Counted from the stretch's first letter, positions 36,460 through 46,320 are shown. The stretch is 48,414 nucleotides of DNA from Ignavibacterium sp. (GCA_020354005.1 CP070637.1:1625001-1673414); one strand, 5' to 3'. The notes: generated by a model not told the origin, from the letters alone. Program-made: numbers and translations.

Positions 36460-37155
36460 TTACTTTTCAGCTATTCCAATCACAATATACCTTTTGCTCT
36501 CAGGAATAATCTTCTCAAAAAGACTATCTATTTTTCCAAGGAATTTTCGCTGTGTTTCCGATCTTCCAAATGTGCCCCAAAATCCAACAGTTATATATTC
36601 TAATTTACTGTATGAAGAGAATATTTCTTCAATTTCATTGTACTTTAAATAATTCCATTCAACACCCCATTTAACAAATCTTTTCCTGAAAAATTTATGA
36701 ATGAACGAAGCTTCGAGATTTTCTGCAAACAATAACTTTCCAGAAAGCTTTAATGATTTGTGAATTTCATTTACTGTAATTTTTTTTAGCCAATTATTTC
36801 CATCACGACTTATTCCACCCAAAATGGATTTAAATGTTACTATATCAAACTTGTTTTCATACGGAATTTTAGTTGCATCAATTGACTCATAATTTATTCT
36901 GCTTTCAGCTTTATATTTTCTATGTAATTCTGAAGCAAGATTTTCAGGTGATTCTAGGTCTGAACAAATTACATTATTTCCTTTCTGGGCAAGAAAAAGT
37001 GATAATCCACCCCGTTTACCTCCTAGCTCTAAACAGGTATAATTTTTGTTTTTTAAATCGATTTTCTTTTGCCAAAACATTATTGACTTTGACCAGTTTA
37101 CAACATCCCAATCAATTATATCTTTTATCAGTTGTTTGTCAGTTTTGTCTTTCAT
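36460..37155 (-). CDS. Class I SAM-dependent methyltransferase, divergent to the C25 gene
   Basis: A 231-aa protein with a Rossmann-type core: TCLELGGKRGGLSLFLAQKG (motif I), NVICSDLESPEN, INYESIDATKIPYENKFDIV and KSILGGISRDGNN, then SLKLSGKLLFAEN. The C-terminus (YITVGFWGTFGRSE) is less common. It is convergent with the sugar transferase and divergent from the C25 protease gene, with a 106-bp gap (37156-37261) that may hold promoters for both directions. Substrate unknown; an O-methyl sugar role is suggested by the cluster. Confidence 0.85.
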   Translation of the reverse strand: MKDKTDKQLIKDIIDWDVVNWSKSIMFWQKKIDLKNKNYTCLELGGKRGGLSLFLAQKGNNVICSDLESPENLASELHRKYKAESRINYESIDATKIPYENKFDIVTFKSILGGISRDGNNWLKKITVNEIHKSLKLSGKLLFAENLEASFIHKFFRKRFVKWGVEWNYLKYNEIEEIFSSYSKLEYITVGFWGTFGRSETQRKFLGKIDSLFEKIIPESKRYIVIGIAEK

Positions 37156-37261
37156 TTATCTTTAATTTTGATATCTCTGTTCAATTAAATATTACTGATT
37201 GTGTAAAAATACTTGTTAATAGGCATATTTTTCCCCTTGCCTTATATCAACTCTAAATTAT

Positions 37262-40200
37262 ATGTTTCAAGCGATTTTTCAAATAATTAGGAAATTAATG
37301 CATTCAAGGCTGCAGCATCTCATACTCTTCCAGTTTCTATTTTTTATTTCATTTTCAAACACTTTTGCTCAGAAATATAGTATAGTTGAATCAACTAACG
37401 ATCATTTAACTTTAGAGTTTGATTTTTCGGATTCTTATTCAATTCGTGATACTCTGATAAACGAGAGAAATTTTCAGGTAATTGATGGTGAGGAGAATTA
37501 TTATAGAATGCCCGGAGATCCGTGGCTTCCAATGATAAATATAAACTTGGGGATTCCTCACAATTCAAAACCTACTATTAAAATTTTACATAGTGATAAA
37601 AAATCGTACAGTAATAAATTTATTATACCATTTCCTGAAAATGACCCTCTTTTTGAAAATCCTGATGTTGATAAAATAAATATAGAAATTTATTCTAATA
37701 ACCAATTTTTTCCGTTCGAAGCTGTTCAAATAAATTCTTCTTTTATTTTCAGGTATGCAAACATTTTGCCTGTAAGTATATCACCTTTCCAGTTTAATCC
37801 TGTTAAAAGAGAGTTGGTATTCAATAGAAAAATTTTAGTTAGGATTAAATACAATGTATCCGTTGCTGTTAATAATGTTGCAATAACAGATGCTATGACA
37901 AATAGTTATTTGGAAAGTACAGTAATAAATTTTGATCAAGCCAAAAACTGGATCAGTAAATCAATCTCGAATGGTTATTCTCCTTTGAAAGAAAATAGTT
38001 ATTGGTATAATCCTAATAAAAACTATTTCAAATTTTACTTGAAAGAGAAGGGGGTTTACAGGATTACTTACAGTGAATTGATAGCAGAAAATGTGCTGCT
38101 TGGCTCTAATACCCCAATTGATAAATTAGAATTGATTAATAATGGAAATTCAGTAACGCTTGATATAGTAGACACAAACGACGATTCACTCTTTAACGGT
38201 GATGACTATTTCCAATTCGTGGGTTATCCGCCACCTTCTAGTCCACATTCATATTTCAACATTTATAATCTTAGTAATGTTTATTGGTTTTCTTACGAGA
38301 ACGATACCACAACGAATTTCTATACGCACAAAGATGCATATCCACATTTCTGGATTAATTCTTTTGCCACAGATACACATACTTTACATTATGAGATAGA
38401 CACACTATATGAACGACTTGGACATGCATTAGATGATCAGAGGGATTATTGGTATTGGGGAACTACTTCTGGAATTAATGGTAATTTAATAAAATTGTTT
38501 ACCGGTGTTTTCCCTGGTCCCGAAAACTTATCAGCAGAAGCAACAAGTTTGAATGTTTCGCTGAATATGCATGGAATGACAACGAATTCAAATTGTAATC
38601 CCGATCATAAAGTAAAGGTATATTTAACATCTCAACTAATTGGAGAACATAGCTGGGATGGATCGAATGCGACAACTTTTACGACTGAAGTGGATTTAAG
38701 CCAGGTTAACATTTTCAACTCGAATAATTTTCAAGTTGCAGCCGAGGGAGATATTTGTCCCAATGACCCTGCACCATCGGACGAAGTTCGTATTAATTGG
38801 TTTGAAATTGAATATCCACGTGACTTGCGATCTGACGAAAATAATATATCATTTAAAAGTCCCGAAAACACAATCGGACTTACAAGATTCCAGGTTTTTA
38901 ATTGGCAAAAAGATAATATGAAGGTATATGTTCCCGAACACAAAGAAATTTTAATAAATCCTCTCGTGGCGAACGATCAGTTTAAATCTGTATTTTTTAT
39001 TGATAGCTTATTTGAGCAGAGTGAATACTTTTGTGTTTCAGATGACTACTTTTTGCAAGTTGATTCAATTGTTCAAGATCAACCTTCAAACTTAAGGGAG
39101 GTTTCAAATGGTGGGGATTACTTAATAATTACTCATTCTAAGTTCAATGGAATTGCAAATCAATTAGCAGACTTCAGAACAAATAACTTTCCGGATGAGA
39201 GCATAACCAACCCGAGAATCATAGTTACGGATGTACATCAGATCTATGATGAATTCTCTTATGGTCTTCTGGATCCATTTGCATTACAAGGTTTTGTAAA
39301 ATATGCGTTTGAAAATTGGCAGCAGCCAGCACCTTCCTATGTGGTTCTTATTGGAGATATGAGTTACGATTACAGGGGATTAATTAATGGCAGTCGCCCC
39401 AATTTTATACCTTCAATACCATATCATGCACAACCGTATGGACAGGCTGCAAGTGATAATATAATAGTAAGTGTAGCCGGAGATGATCTGGCCCCAGATA
39501 TTGCAATTGGCAGATTATCGGCCGAAACTATTGAGGAAGCAAATGAATTGATATACAAAATAATAAATTATCCAGACGACGATTCAAAAAAGTGGAAACA
39601 GAATGTTCTGCTTGTTTCATCCGGTTTAAATCTAAATGATGAAACAACATTTGGTTTTAATGATGCAAATCTATTTCTAGATGATAGTTATTTGGTGCCT
39701 AATGGAATAAGTTCCACAAAAATTTTTCGTTACCCTCACAAACCAAGACATTTCCCATTTCAGGGTGAGGGCGTTGAAATAAGGCAGGGATTTAATGATG
39801 GAGCAGTTGTTGCTAATTACTATGGACACGGAGGTGGGTACCAATGGGATCTGGTTTTTACTAATGATGATATTCATCAGTTAGTGAATGGAGGGAGATT
39901 ACCCTTCATTTCCAGTGTTACTTGTTATACTGCTCATTTCGATAATCAGGATGTATTTGGTGAAATTTTTAATAAAATTGAAGGGAAGGGTTGTATAGGA
40001 TTTTATGGCAGTTCCGGATTGACATATTGGGGTATTGGAAAAGCAATGAACGAGGTATTATTTAATGAAATATTTGAACAAAAAAATTACATAATTGGTA
40101 GAGCAATACTTTTTTCAAAAAATCATTTTACTCCCATAGGATTATACGGACAACAATTGGCATTATTAACATATTTGGGTGATCCGGCATTAAAGCTTTC

Positions 40201-43045
40201 GATCCCCGATAAACCTGACTTTGAAATTCTTTCCTCTGATATTTCAATAGATCCTCAAGTTGTTTTAGTAGATAAAGATGTTGAGATTAAAGTAAAGTTA
40301 AAAAATTATGGGATAGTCTTTCCTGGTGATTCCATAGTAGTTCAATTGGTTGTCACGTCAATCGATACTTCTTATATGTTAAATGAAATTAAAGTCGGCA
40401 GCTTTGGAGAAACCGATTCAGTTATTGTTAATTGGGTGCCAACAAAAAAAGGATTATATGAAATAACCGTAGGAATTAATACAGTTGACGTTATTCCCGA
40501 AATGGATCATACGGATAATCAGGCATCAATTAATGTCGCAGTATTCGATTTAGGAGAACCGAGTATAGTAGATCCAATTAATGGCTTTGTATCTGCTGAT
40601 AGCACAGTGAATTTTCTATTTGTCGATGACGGCTTCTATATCTACAAGGATTTAAGATATTTTATCCAGATTGATACGAGTATTACTTTCGAAAACCCAT
40701 TAGTAGAATCTTCTTATATAACACCACAAGGAGGATTGCTGCAGTGGGATTCTCCGATCCTTCCGGAGGGGGCATATTTTTGGCGAACGAGAATAATTAT
40801 TGAAGGGGACTCAACATTTTGGAATAATCCAAGGGCTCTAACAGTTGACTATAATTCGAATGAAACAGGATATTATATTAAAGAGAAGTCTTTAAGTTCA
40901 TTGCAATTGAATAATGTCAACTATTCAGATTCACTGCAAAGTTTAATTCTGAACACTAATCCATCACCTCCAAGACCAACTGATAATACATTGATTGAAT
41001 TTCTTGATTTCACTCTACCCCCAGAATTAAGTGGAGTAACAACAATTACCACGGACGGTACATATATATATTATGCACATATGTCCTTTTTCAGGAATGG
41101 TCTTAAATCACCAATTTATAAACTGGGTACTGGTTATAATGGTTCGATTAAAGCTCAGGATTATGGACCAATCCCTGAGGTAGAAGTTTACATTTGGGAC
41201 CAGTTATTTTACTTCCCCGATAATGACGGTGGAAACATATATGTTGCATATGGAGATCCTTATCGTCTTACGAAAATCAATCCACAAAATGGTGATACAT
41301 CTACTATAGTAATTCCAGAAGGAATGTTAAACGTAGCTAACGCTCAGGTTAGTGACGGTGCATTTTATATTACATCCAATGGCCGGTATGTATATAATAT
41401 TGCTACCAGGAATGAGTTAGGAGAATACAAATATACAATACGAACATTCGATCCGCTGAATGGGTGGGCCAAAGTTAAAGATGATTTGATACCTGCTGGT
41501 GAGAGTTATCCAGCTTTCACAAACTTTTTTGTTGCTAATAATTATCTCTACCCATATGAAAGAGTAGATCAGGGGTACTTAAGGAGAATTAATCTGGATA
41601 ATGGAGCGTTTGAAGAACAGTGGCATAGTTCAATACCTTTTCAGTATTATTATTCCTGGACATATGATTGGGTAAATGACAGAGTCTATGCATCGGTTTT
41701 TCCCAGCGATAATCAACCAACAAAAATTGCAGTATTTAAGGGTACATATAGAGATGCCAGGGGAAATATCCTATCGCATCAGGTAGGACCTTCAGTTCAG
41801 TGGAATAATCTGGAATACATTGTGGACGACGATGGATCGGCGGGCACTTACCAAACATATTTACATGGCTTCAATAAACAAACAAGTCTCTGGGAAAATC
41901 TTTTTGAAAATCCTCCGCAACAATTAGATCTTAGTTCAATTGAAGCAGATGAATATCCATATCTTCAACTACAATTTACGTTAACTGATACAAGTTTTGG
42001 AGCTAGTGAGCCTATAAAGGTCAATGGTATGAATATTTCGTATGACGCTCCACCCGAAATTATGATTACTAAAGATAATATTCAGTTTACTCCAGATACA
42101 ATTCTTCAAGGTTTTGATACGGAATTAAAAACTAGAATTTTAAATATTGGGAATTCCAAAGCCGAAGGAATTAAATTGGATTATTACTTCGATGCTGGCA
42201 TTGATTCCTCTGGCGATTCGTCTGTCATTTCTAAAAATGTGACAGTACTTGGTAAATCATATATAGATCTTTTTGACACGATTTCTACCTCTTCGATGCT
42301 ATTTAATAATGTTGTGAAAATTGTAGTGGACTATTCCGGTCTTGAATATTTTACATTTAACAATCTATCTGAGAACAGCTTTTTTGTTGCAAGAGATTCT
42401 GTCTGGCCCGAATTTAAAATAACTTTTGATGGTGTCGAAATTATTGATGGAGATATAGTTTCTGCAAAACCTGATGTTATGATTACATTGAAAGACAATA
42501 GTCCTTTACCACTCGATACAAGTTTTTTCCAAATAACATTGAACGAAAGTGTTCCATTGTACTTTGCTCAACCCGAATTGAGTTATGAATATACACCGTA
42601 CCCTGATTCTAAAGCAGAAATTCATTGGACACCTGAATTACCTGATGGAGATCATATTCTAAGGGTTAATGCAAAAGATGCTTCCAACAATCCTTTCGAT
42701 TCCACGTCGTCAATTACATTGTTTTCCGTTTTCAACGAATTTGATTTAACTCAGGTTTTTAATTATCCTAATCCGTTTGCAAACGATACACATTTTACTT
42801 TCGAACTTAGAGGTTCAGAATTACCTGACAAAGTGAATATAAAAGTTTATACCATTGCGGGTAGACTGATATGGGATTATGAAAGATCCAGAAGTGATTT
42901 ATCATCTGGATTTAATAAGCTTTATTGGAATGGCAAGGATCAGGATGGAGATGATGTTGCCAATGGAGTATACCTGTATAAAGTCATTGCAAAATTTAAG
43001 GATGAAACAAAGTCCGTAACACAAAAACTTGCGCGTGTACGATAA
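37262..43045 (+). CDS. Large C25 (gingipain-like) peptidase with T9SS C-terminal sorting domain
   Basis: A 1927-aa secreted cysteine protease. A signal peptide ends at NTFAQ (residue ~37); the ATG at 37298 (residue 13), preceded by AGGA, is a better start than 37262. Residues ~40-230 form a C25 propeptide-like beta domain. The C25 domain (~600-970) has DYLIITHSKFNGIANQLADF, VLIGDMSYDYRG, PDIAIGRLSAETIEEAN, the His site YYGHGGG (His856) and the Cys site SVTCYTAHFDN (Cys888). A CARDB-like domain follows (~985-1095), then a long beta-rich and propeller-like region. The last ~95 residues are a type A sorting module of the FlgD-like kind: VFNYPNPFANDTHFTF, IAGRLIWDY, YWNGKDQDGDDVANGVYLYK. PorU, the T9SS sortase, is a C25 relative; this protein is bigger, so a PorU role is possible but unproven. 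Confidence 0.92.
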   Translation: MFQAIFQIIRKLMHSRLQHLILFQFLFFISFSNTFAQKYSIVESTNDHLTLEFDFSDSYSIRDTLINERNFQVIDGEENYYRMPGDPWLPMININLGIPHNSKPTIKILHSDKKSYSNKFIIPFPENDPLFENPDVDKINIEIYSNNQFFPFEAVQINSSFIFRYANILPVSISPFQFNPVKRELVFNRKILVRIKYNVSVAVNNVAITDAMTNSYLESTVINFDQAKNWISKSISNGYSPLKENSYWYNPNKNYFKFYLKEKGVYRITYSELIAENVLLGSNTPIDKLELINNGNSVTLDIVDTNDDSLFNGDDYFQFVGYPPPSSPHSYFNIYNLSNVYWFSYENDTTTNFYTHKDAYPHFWINSFATDTHTLHYEIDTLYERLGHALDDQRDYWYWGTTSGINGNLIKLFTGVFPGPENLSAEATSLNVSLNMHGMTTNSNCNPDHKVKVYLTSQLIGEHSWDGSNATTFTTEVDLSQVNIFNSNNFQVAAEGDICPNDPAPSDEVRINWFEIEYPRDLRSDENNISFKSPENTIGLTRFQVFNWQKDNMKVYVPEHKEILINPLVANDQFKSVFFIDSLFEQSEYFCVSDDYFLQVDSIVQDQPSNLREVSNGGDYLIITHSKFNGIANQLADFRTNNFPDESITNPRIIVTDVHQIYDEFSYGLLDPFALQGFVKYAFENWQQPAPSYVVLIGDMSYDYRGLINGSRPNFIPSIPYHAQPYGQAASDNIIVSVAGDDLAPDIAIGRLSAETIEEANELIYKIINYPDDDSKKWKQNVLLVSSGLNLNDETTFGFNDANLFLDDSYLVPNGISSTKIFRYPHKPRHFPFQGEGVEIRQGFNDGAVVANYYGHGGGYQWDLVFTNDDIHQLVNGGRLPFISSVTCYTAHFDNQDVFGEIFNKIEGKGCIGFYGSSGLTYWGIGKAMNEVLFNEIFEQKNYIIGRAILFSKNHFTPIGLYGQQLALLTYLGDPALKLSIPDKPDFEILSSDISIDPQVVLVDKDVEIKVKLKNYGIVFPGDSIVVQLVVTSIDTSYMLNEIKVGSFGETDSVIVNWVPTKKGLYEITVGINTVDVIPEMDHTDNQASINVAVFDLGEPSIVDPINGFVSADSTVNFLFVDDGFYIYKDLRYFIQIDTSITFENPLVESSYITPQGGLLQWDSPILPEGAYFWRTRIIIEGDSTFWNNPRALTVDYNSNETGYYIKEKSLSSLQLNNVNYSDSLQSLILNTNPSPPRPTDNTLIEFLDFTLPPELSGVTTITTDGTYIYYAHMSFFRNGLKSPIYKLGTGYNGSIKAQDYGPIPEVEVYIWDQLFYFPDNDGGNIYVAYGDPYRLTKINPQNGDTSTIVIPEGMLNVANAQVSDGAFYITSNGRYVYNIATRNELGEYKYTIRTFDPLNGWAKVKDDLIPAGESYPAFTNFFVANNYLYPYERVDQGYLRRINLDNGAFEEQWHSSIPFQYYYSWTYDWVNDRVYASVFPSDNQPTKIAVFKGTYRDARGNILSHQVGPSVQWNNLEYIVDDDGSAGTYQTYLHGFNKQTSLWENLFENPPQQLDLSSIEADEYPYLQLQFTLTDTSFGASEPIKVNGMNISYDAPPEIMITKDNIQFTPDTILQGFDTELKTRILNIGNSKAEGIKLDYYFDAGIDSSGDSSVISKNVTVLGKSYIDLFDTISTSSMLFNNVVKIVVDYSGLEYFTFNNLSENSFFVARDSVWPEFKITFDGVEIIDGDIVSAKPDVMITLKDNSPLPLDTSFFQITLNESVPLYFAQPELSYEYTPYPDSKAEIHWTPELPDGDHILRVNAKDASNNPFDSTSSITLFSVFNEFDLTQVFNYPNPFANDTHFTFELRGSELPDKVNIKVYTIAGRLIWDYERSRSDLSSGFNKLYWNGKDQDGDDVANGVYLYKVIAKFKDETKSVTQKLARVR

Positions 43046-43128
43046 TCTACATCATATTTTTTGATTGCCTACAATAATTTTATATTTAGCTAAGATATTC
43101 ATTACAATTATAAAAGTGAGGAATTTAT

Positions 43129-44961
43129 ATGTGTGGAATAGTTGGATACATTGGAGATAAAAATTGTCTTCCTATTCTGATAAATGGATTAAAACGTCTG
43201 GAATATCGTGGATACGATTCTGCAGGTATTGGTATTATAACTAACGGAGATTCCGTTTTGATAAAGAACAAGGGGAAAGTATCAGTGCTGGAGGATAGAG
43301 TGGGCGAGATGAACCTTGAGGCCCCCTTAGGGATTGGGCATACAAGATGGGCAACTCACGGTATCCCTAATGAAACTAACGCACACCCACATACAAATGA
43401 GGATAAATCTCTTTTTCTAATTCATAATGGCATAATTGAGAATTACCGAACAATAAAAAACGAGTTGCTAAAGCTTGGTTACGAATTTGCCAGCGATACT
43501 GATACAGAGGTACTTGTTCATTTAATAGATAGTTTCATAAACCGGGGAAATGATCTTTGTAAAGCAGTTCAGCTTACATTGAATGAGGTAATTGGTACCT
43601 ACGGTATTGCAGTAATTTATAAAAGTGAGCCTGACAAAGTTGTTGTGGCGCGTAAAGGTTCACCCCTTGTAGTTGGTTTGGGCGAGAATGAGAATTTTAT
43701 TGCATCTGATGTTTCTGCGTTACTAGCACATACAAAACAGATTATATACCTGGATGATGGTGAGCTTGCCGTTGTGAGCCGTGATGGTTATAAAGTAAAA
43801 ACAATTGCCGATCAGGAAATTGAAAAAGAGATACACGAGATTAGCATGACTTTAGAAGAGATTGATAAAGGCGGCTACACTCATTTTATGTTAAAAGAAA
43901 TTATGGAACAGCCGGATTCTGTATTTAATTCTATGAGAGGTAGGTTACTTTTTGATGAAGGAGATGCAAAACTTGGCGGCTTATCTGATGTAACAAACCG
44001 GTTGATAAATTCAGAAAGAATTATCATCTCAGCTTGCGGAACATCATGGCACGCAGGACTTGTGGCAGAATATATGCTTGAAAATATTGCACGTCTTCCA
44101 GCAGAAGTTGAATATGCTTCAGAGTTTCGTTATAGAAATCCCGTTATTAATAGCAATGATACGGTTATTGTAATATCACAAAGCGGAGAAACCGCAGATA
44201 CTCTTGCTGCATTGCGCGAAGCCAAGTATAGAGGAGCACTTGTATTAGGTGTTTGTAATGTGGTGGGGAGCACTATTGCCAGAGAAAGCGAGGCGGGAGT
44301 TTATATTCATGCCGGTCCAGAGATAGGTGTTGCTTCTACAAAAGCATTTACGTCTCAGTTAATCGTTCTTGCTTTAATAACTTTATTAGTAGCAAGAAGA
44401 AAGGCTTTAAGTGCTGATGAGGGAAAGTTAATTGTTAATGCACTCCGAAGATTACCCGAACAAATTTCACACATACTTAATCTTAATAGCAGTATCGAGT
44501 TGTTAGCCAATGAATTTAAAGATGCAAATAACTTTTTATACTTGGGGAGAGGTTACAACTTCCCAGTTGCTTTAGAAGGTGCGTTAAAACTTAAAGAGAT
44601 TTCCTACATACACGCTGAAGGTTACCCGGCAGCTGAAATGAAACATGGTCCAATTGCATTAATTGATGAGAACCTTCCTGTAGTATTTATTGCTACGAAG
44701 GACTCGACATACGAAAAAGTTATAAGTAATATTGAAGAGGTTAAGGCAAGAGGTGGAAGGTTAATCGCTATTGCAAGTGAGAACGATGACGAGATTGACA
44801 GGCTGGTGAATCACACTATAAAAATTCCTGATACAGTTGAAATGCTGCGACCAATTTTAACTTCAATTCCATTACAATTGCTCGCTTATCACATTGCTGT
44901 AAAAAAAGGATTGAATGTTGACCAGCCAAGGAACCTGGCTAAGAGTGTTACTGTTGAATAG
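43129..44961 (+). CDS. glmS: Glutamine-fructose-6-phosphate aminotransferase (isomerizing)
   Basis: Makes glucosamine-6-phosphate for UDP-GlcNAc. The 610-aa protein has full length: the N-terminal nucleophile Cys in MCGIVGYIGDKNCLPILING, LEYRGYDSAGI, GHTRWATHGIPNETNAHPH, VVARKGSPLVVGL; two SIS domains with ISACGTSWHAGLVAEYMLE and ISQSGETADTLAALREAK; EGALKLKEISYIHAEGYPAAE; and the C-terminal NLAKSVTVE. The usual SD (AGTGAGGA) precedes the ATG. It lies downstream of the C25 protein and upstream of tRNA-Phe. Confidence 0.99.
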   Translation: MCGIVGYIGDKNCLPILINGLKRLEYRGYDSAGIGIITNGDSVLIKNKGKVSVLEDRVGEMNLEAPLGIGHTRWATHGIPNETNAHPHTNEDKSLFLIHNGIIENYRTIKNELLKLGYEFASDTDTEVLVHLIDSFINRGNDLCKAVQLTLNEVIGTYGIAVIYKSEPDKVVVARKGSPLVVGLGENENFIASDVSALLAHTKQIIYLDDGELAVVSRDGYKVKTIADQEIEKEIHEISMTLEEIDKGGYTHFMLKEIMEQPDSVFNSMRGRLLFDEGDAKLGGLSDVTNRLINSERIIISACGTSWHAGLVAEYMLENIARLPAEVEYASEFRYRNPVINSNDTVIVISQSGETADTLAALREAKYRGALVLGVCNVVGSTIARESEAGVYIHAGPEIGVASTKAFTSQLIVLALITLLVARRKALSADEGKLIVNALRRLPEQISHILNLNSSIELLANEFKDANNFLYLGRGYNFPVALEGALKLKEISYIHAEGYPAAEMKHGPIALIDENLPVVFIATKDSTYEKVISNIEEVKARGGRLIAIASENDDEIDRLVNHTIKIPDTVEMLRPILTSIPLQLLAYHIAVKKGLNVDQPRNLAKSVTVE

Positions 44962-45007
44962 CTTTTGAGGTTAGTACTAAAATTATTAATTTTGAAATTA
45001 AAATTTA

Positions 45008-45080
45008 GGGCAGATAGCTCAGTTGGTAGAGCAATGGACTGAAAATCCATGTGTCGGCGGTTCAATTCCGTCTCTGCCCA
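45008..45080 (+). tRNA. tRNA-Phe (anticodon GAA)
   Basis: A 73-base cloverleaf folds completely: acceptor stem GGGCAGA/TCTGCCC with discriminator A, D-arm GCTC AGTTGGTA GAGC, anticodon stem ATGGA/TCCAT around loop CTGAAAA (anticodon GAA), variable loop GTGTC, T-arm GGCGG TTCAATT CCGTC. CCA is not encoded (ACTC follows). It is the only RNA gene recognised in the window. The integrase gene lies 162 bp downstream. Confidence 0.98.
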
Positions 45081-45083
45081 CTC

Positions 45084-45119
45084 AAAAAGCTTCATTACAA
45101 CTTGTATTGGGGCTTTTTT
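45084..45119 (+). terminator. Intrinsic terminator after tRNA-Phe
   Basis: AAAAAGCTT (45084-45092) pairs with GGGCTTTTT (45110-45118), including two G-T pairs, around a 17-base loop, and is followed by a T-rich run. It ends the tRNA transcript and separates it from the integrase region. Confidence 0.7.
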
Positions 45120-45158
45120 ATTTTAACCCTACCTATGACATTTTAAATTACTGACTCA

Positions 45159-45173
45159 TTTTAGACCCTAAAA
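45159..45173. repeat. Inverted repeat upstream of the integrase
   Basis: TTTTAG-ACC-CTAAAA, two perfect 6-base arms. The TCTAAAA/TTTTAGA element recurs as AGTCTAAA (45183-45190) and in the second inverted repeat. Possible arm-binding sites for the integrase or an operator. Confidence 0.6.
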
Positions 45174-45194
45174 TTACCCAGGAGTCTAAAAAAA

Positions 45195-45214
45195 GGTCTA
45201 AAATTTTCTAGACC
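45195..45214. repeat. Second inverted repeat upstream of the integrase
   Basis: GGTCTA (45195-45200) and TAGACC (45209-45214) with an 8-base AT spacer, 28 bp before the integrase ATG at 45243. It shares the core GTCTAAAA with the first inverted repeat. Its position covers the presumed promoter region, so it could also be an operator for the recombinase gene. Confidence 0.6.
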
Positions 45215-45242
45215 CTATATGCTTTGTGTTAAAGGAGGATAT

Positions 45243-46253
45243 ATGTTTCTTTCAAAACACAAGAACGGGTACTACTATCTTTACTACATCGATGTTAATA
45301 AAAAGCGAAAGATCATTTCTACTAGATCAAAGACCAAATCAGAAGCAAACAAGTTTCTATCCAAGTTTAGTCTGGAACTAAAGGATAGACTAGATAGAAA
45401 AACAATTCCAATCAACTTTAAGAAAATGATTTTTGAATTTCTGAAATATTCAGAGTCTGTTCATAGTTATAACCACACAATCACTTTAAAAAGTGCTTTT
45501 AAGGAAATGTTGAAATACTACGGCGACTTTCCAATAGAGGAATTAAATAAAGAAAAAGTATTGAAGTACATACAGTATAGAAGTAGGAACTTATCTCCGC
45601 ACACTGTAAAAAGAGAAATTGAAAGTCTAAGCTCATTATTTAATTGGGCAATAGATCATAATTTTATATTAGAGAATATCTGCATCGGAATAAAAAGACC
45701 TAGGCTTCCAGAAAAGTTACCTGTGTTTTTTACTAAATGGGAATTTGAAGAATTGTTGAATACAACCATTGATGATGATCTTAATGATATTTTTATCTTT
45801 GCTGTAAATACTGGACTTAGGCAAATGGAGTTAATAAAACTTGAATGGAATCAAGTAAACATAGAAAGTAAAACGCTTATCCTTGATAATCGAAACCACT
45901 TAACAAAGTCAAAGAAAATCAGAAGCTTACCGTTAAATCAATCTGCTATTAAGATATTGGAAAAAAGAATTCAATCTCGTTATAAGCACACAATTGTTTT
46001 TACTTATCATAACCAACCGATCAATCAGCAATTTATTTCTCACAAAACAAAAAAGCTTATAAAATTATCGGGAATAAATCCCAAGTTAAATTTCCATTCC
46101 CTGCGTCACACATTCGCATCCTGGCTTGTTCAAAGGGGAGTATCCATTTACGAGGTTAGCAAACTACTCGGCCACGCAGATATCAAAACAACACAGATCT
46201 ATGCACATCTTAGAAGTGATGACTTGAGGAATGCTGTGGAGATGTTGGATTAA
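45243..46253 (+). CDS. Tyrosine recombinase / integrase next to tRNA-Phe
   Basis: A 336-aa phage-type integrase. The start at 45243 is set by AAAGGAGGA immediately upstream; an in-frame ATG at 45219 would include that ribosome-binding site. The N-terminal arm-binding region (KNGYYYLYYIDVNKKRKIIS), SAM-like core-binding domain (~60-160; LSPHTVKREIESLSSLFNWA) and catalytic domain with Arg in NTGLRQMELIKLEW, a basic KSKKIRSLPLN segment, HSLRHTFASWLVQRG and LLGHADIKTTQIYAH (catalytic Tyr) are all present. Position directly after an intact tRNA gene is typical of an integrated element. No second att copy of the tRNA 3' end is visible in the window, and no phage genes are present. Confidence 0.95.
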   Translation: MFLSKHKNGYYYLYYIDVNKKRKIISTRSKTKSEANKFLSKFSLELKDRLDRKTIPINFKKMIFEFLKYSESVHSYNHTITLKSAFKEMLKYYGDFPIEELNKEKVLKYIQYRSRNLSPHTVKREIESLSSLFNWAIDHNFILENICIGIKRPRLPEKLPVFFTKWEFEELLNTTIDDDLNDIFIFAVNTGLRQMELIKLEWNQVNIESKTLILDNRNHLTKSKKIRSLPLNQSAIKILEKRIQSRYKHTIVFTYHNQPINQQFISHKTKKLIKLSGINPKLNFHSLRHTFASWLVQRGVSIYEVSKLLGHADIKTTQIYAHLRSDDLRNAVEMLD

Positions 46254-46272
46254 GTAGGGACTTAATAAAAAT

Positions 46273-46300
46273 CCCCGCCTATGTTACTAAGCAGGGGTTG
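46273..46300. repeat. Palindromic repeat, copy 1 (between integrase and sulfatase)
   Basis: A 28-base imperfect palindrome with CCCCGC and GCAGGGG arms around a 12-base loop CTATGTTACTAA. It differs from copy 2 (47914-47942) by one missing base and two substitutions. It lies between the convergent ends of the integrase and sulfatase genes, so it may also act as a terminator-like hairpin. Confidence 0.65.
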
Positions 46301-46320
46301 ATAACAAACTGTAATTTTTT

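Noticed and set aside
43046-43128. glmS ribozyme upstream of glmS
   Set aside because: The 83-bp leader is too short and lacks the conserved ribozyme core; the ribozyme is mainly a Gram-positive feature.
46273-46300. Integron attC site or CRISPR repeat
   Set aside because: Only two copies are seen, without regular spacers or attC core boxes, and there is no integron-type integrase signature.
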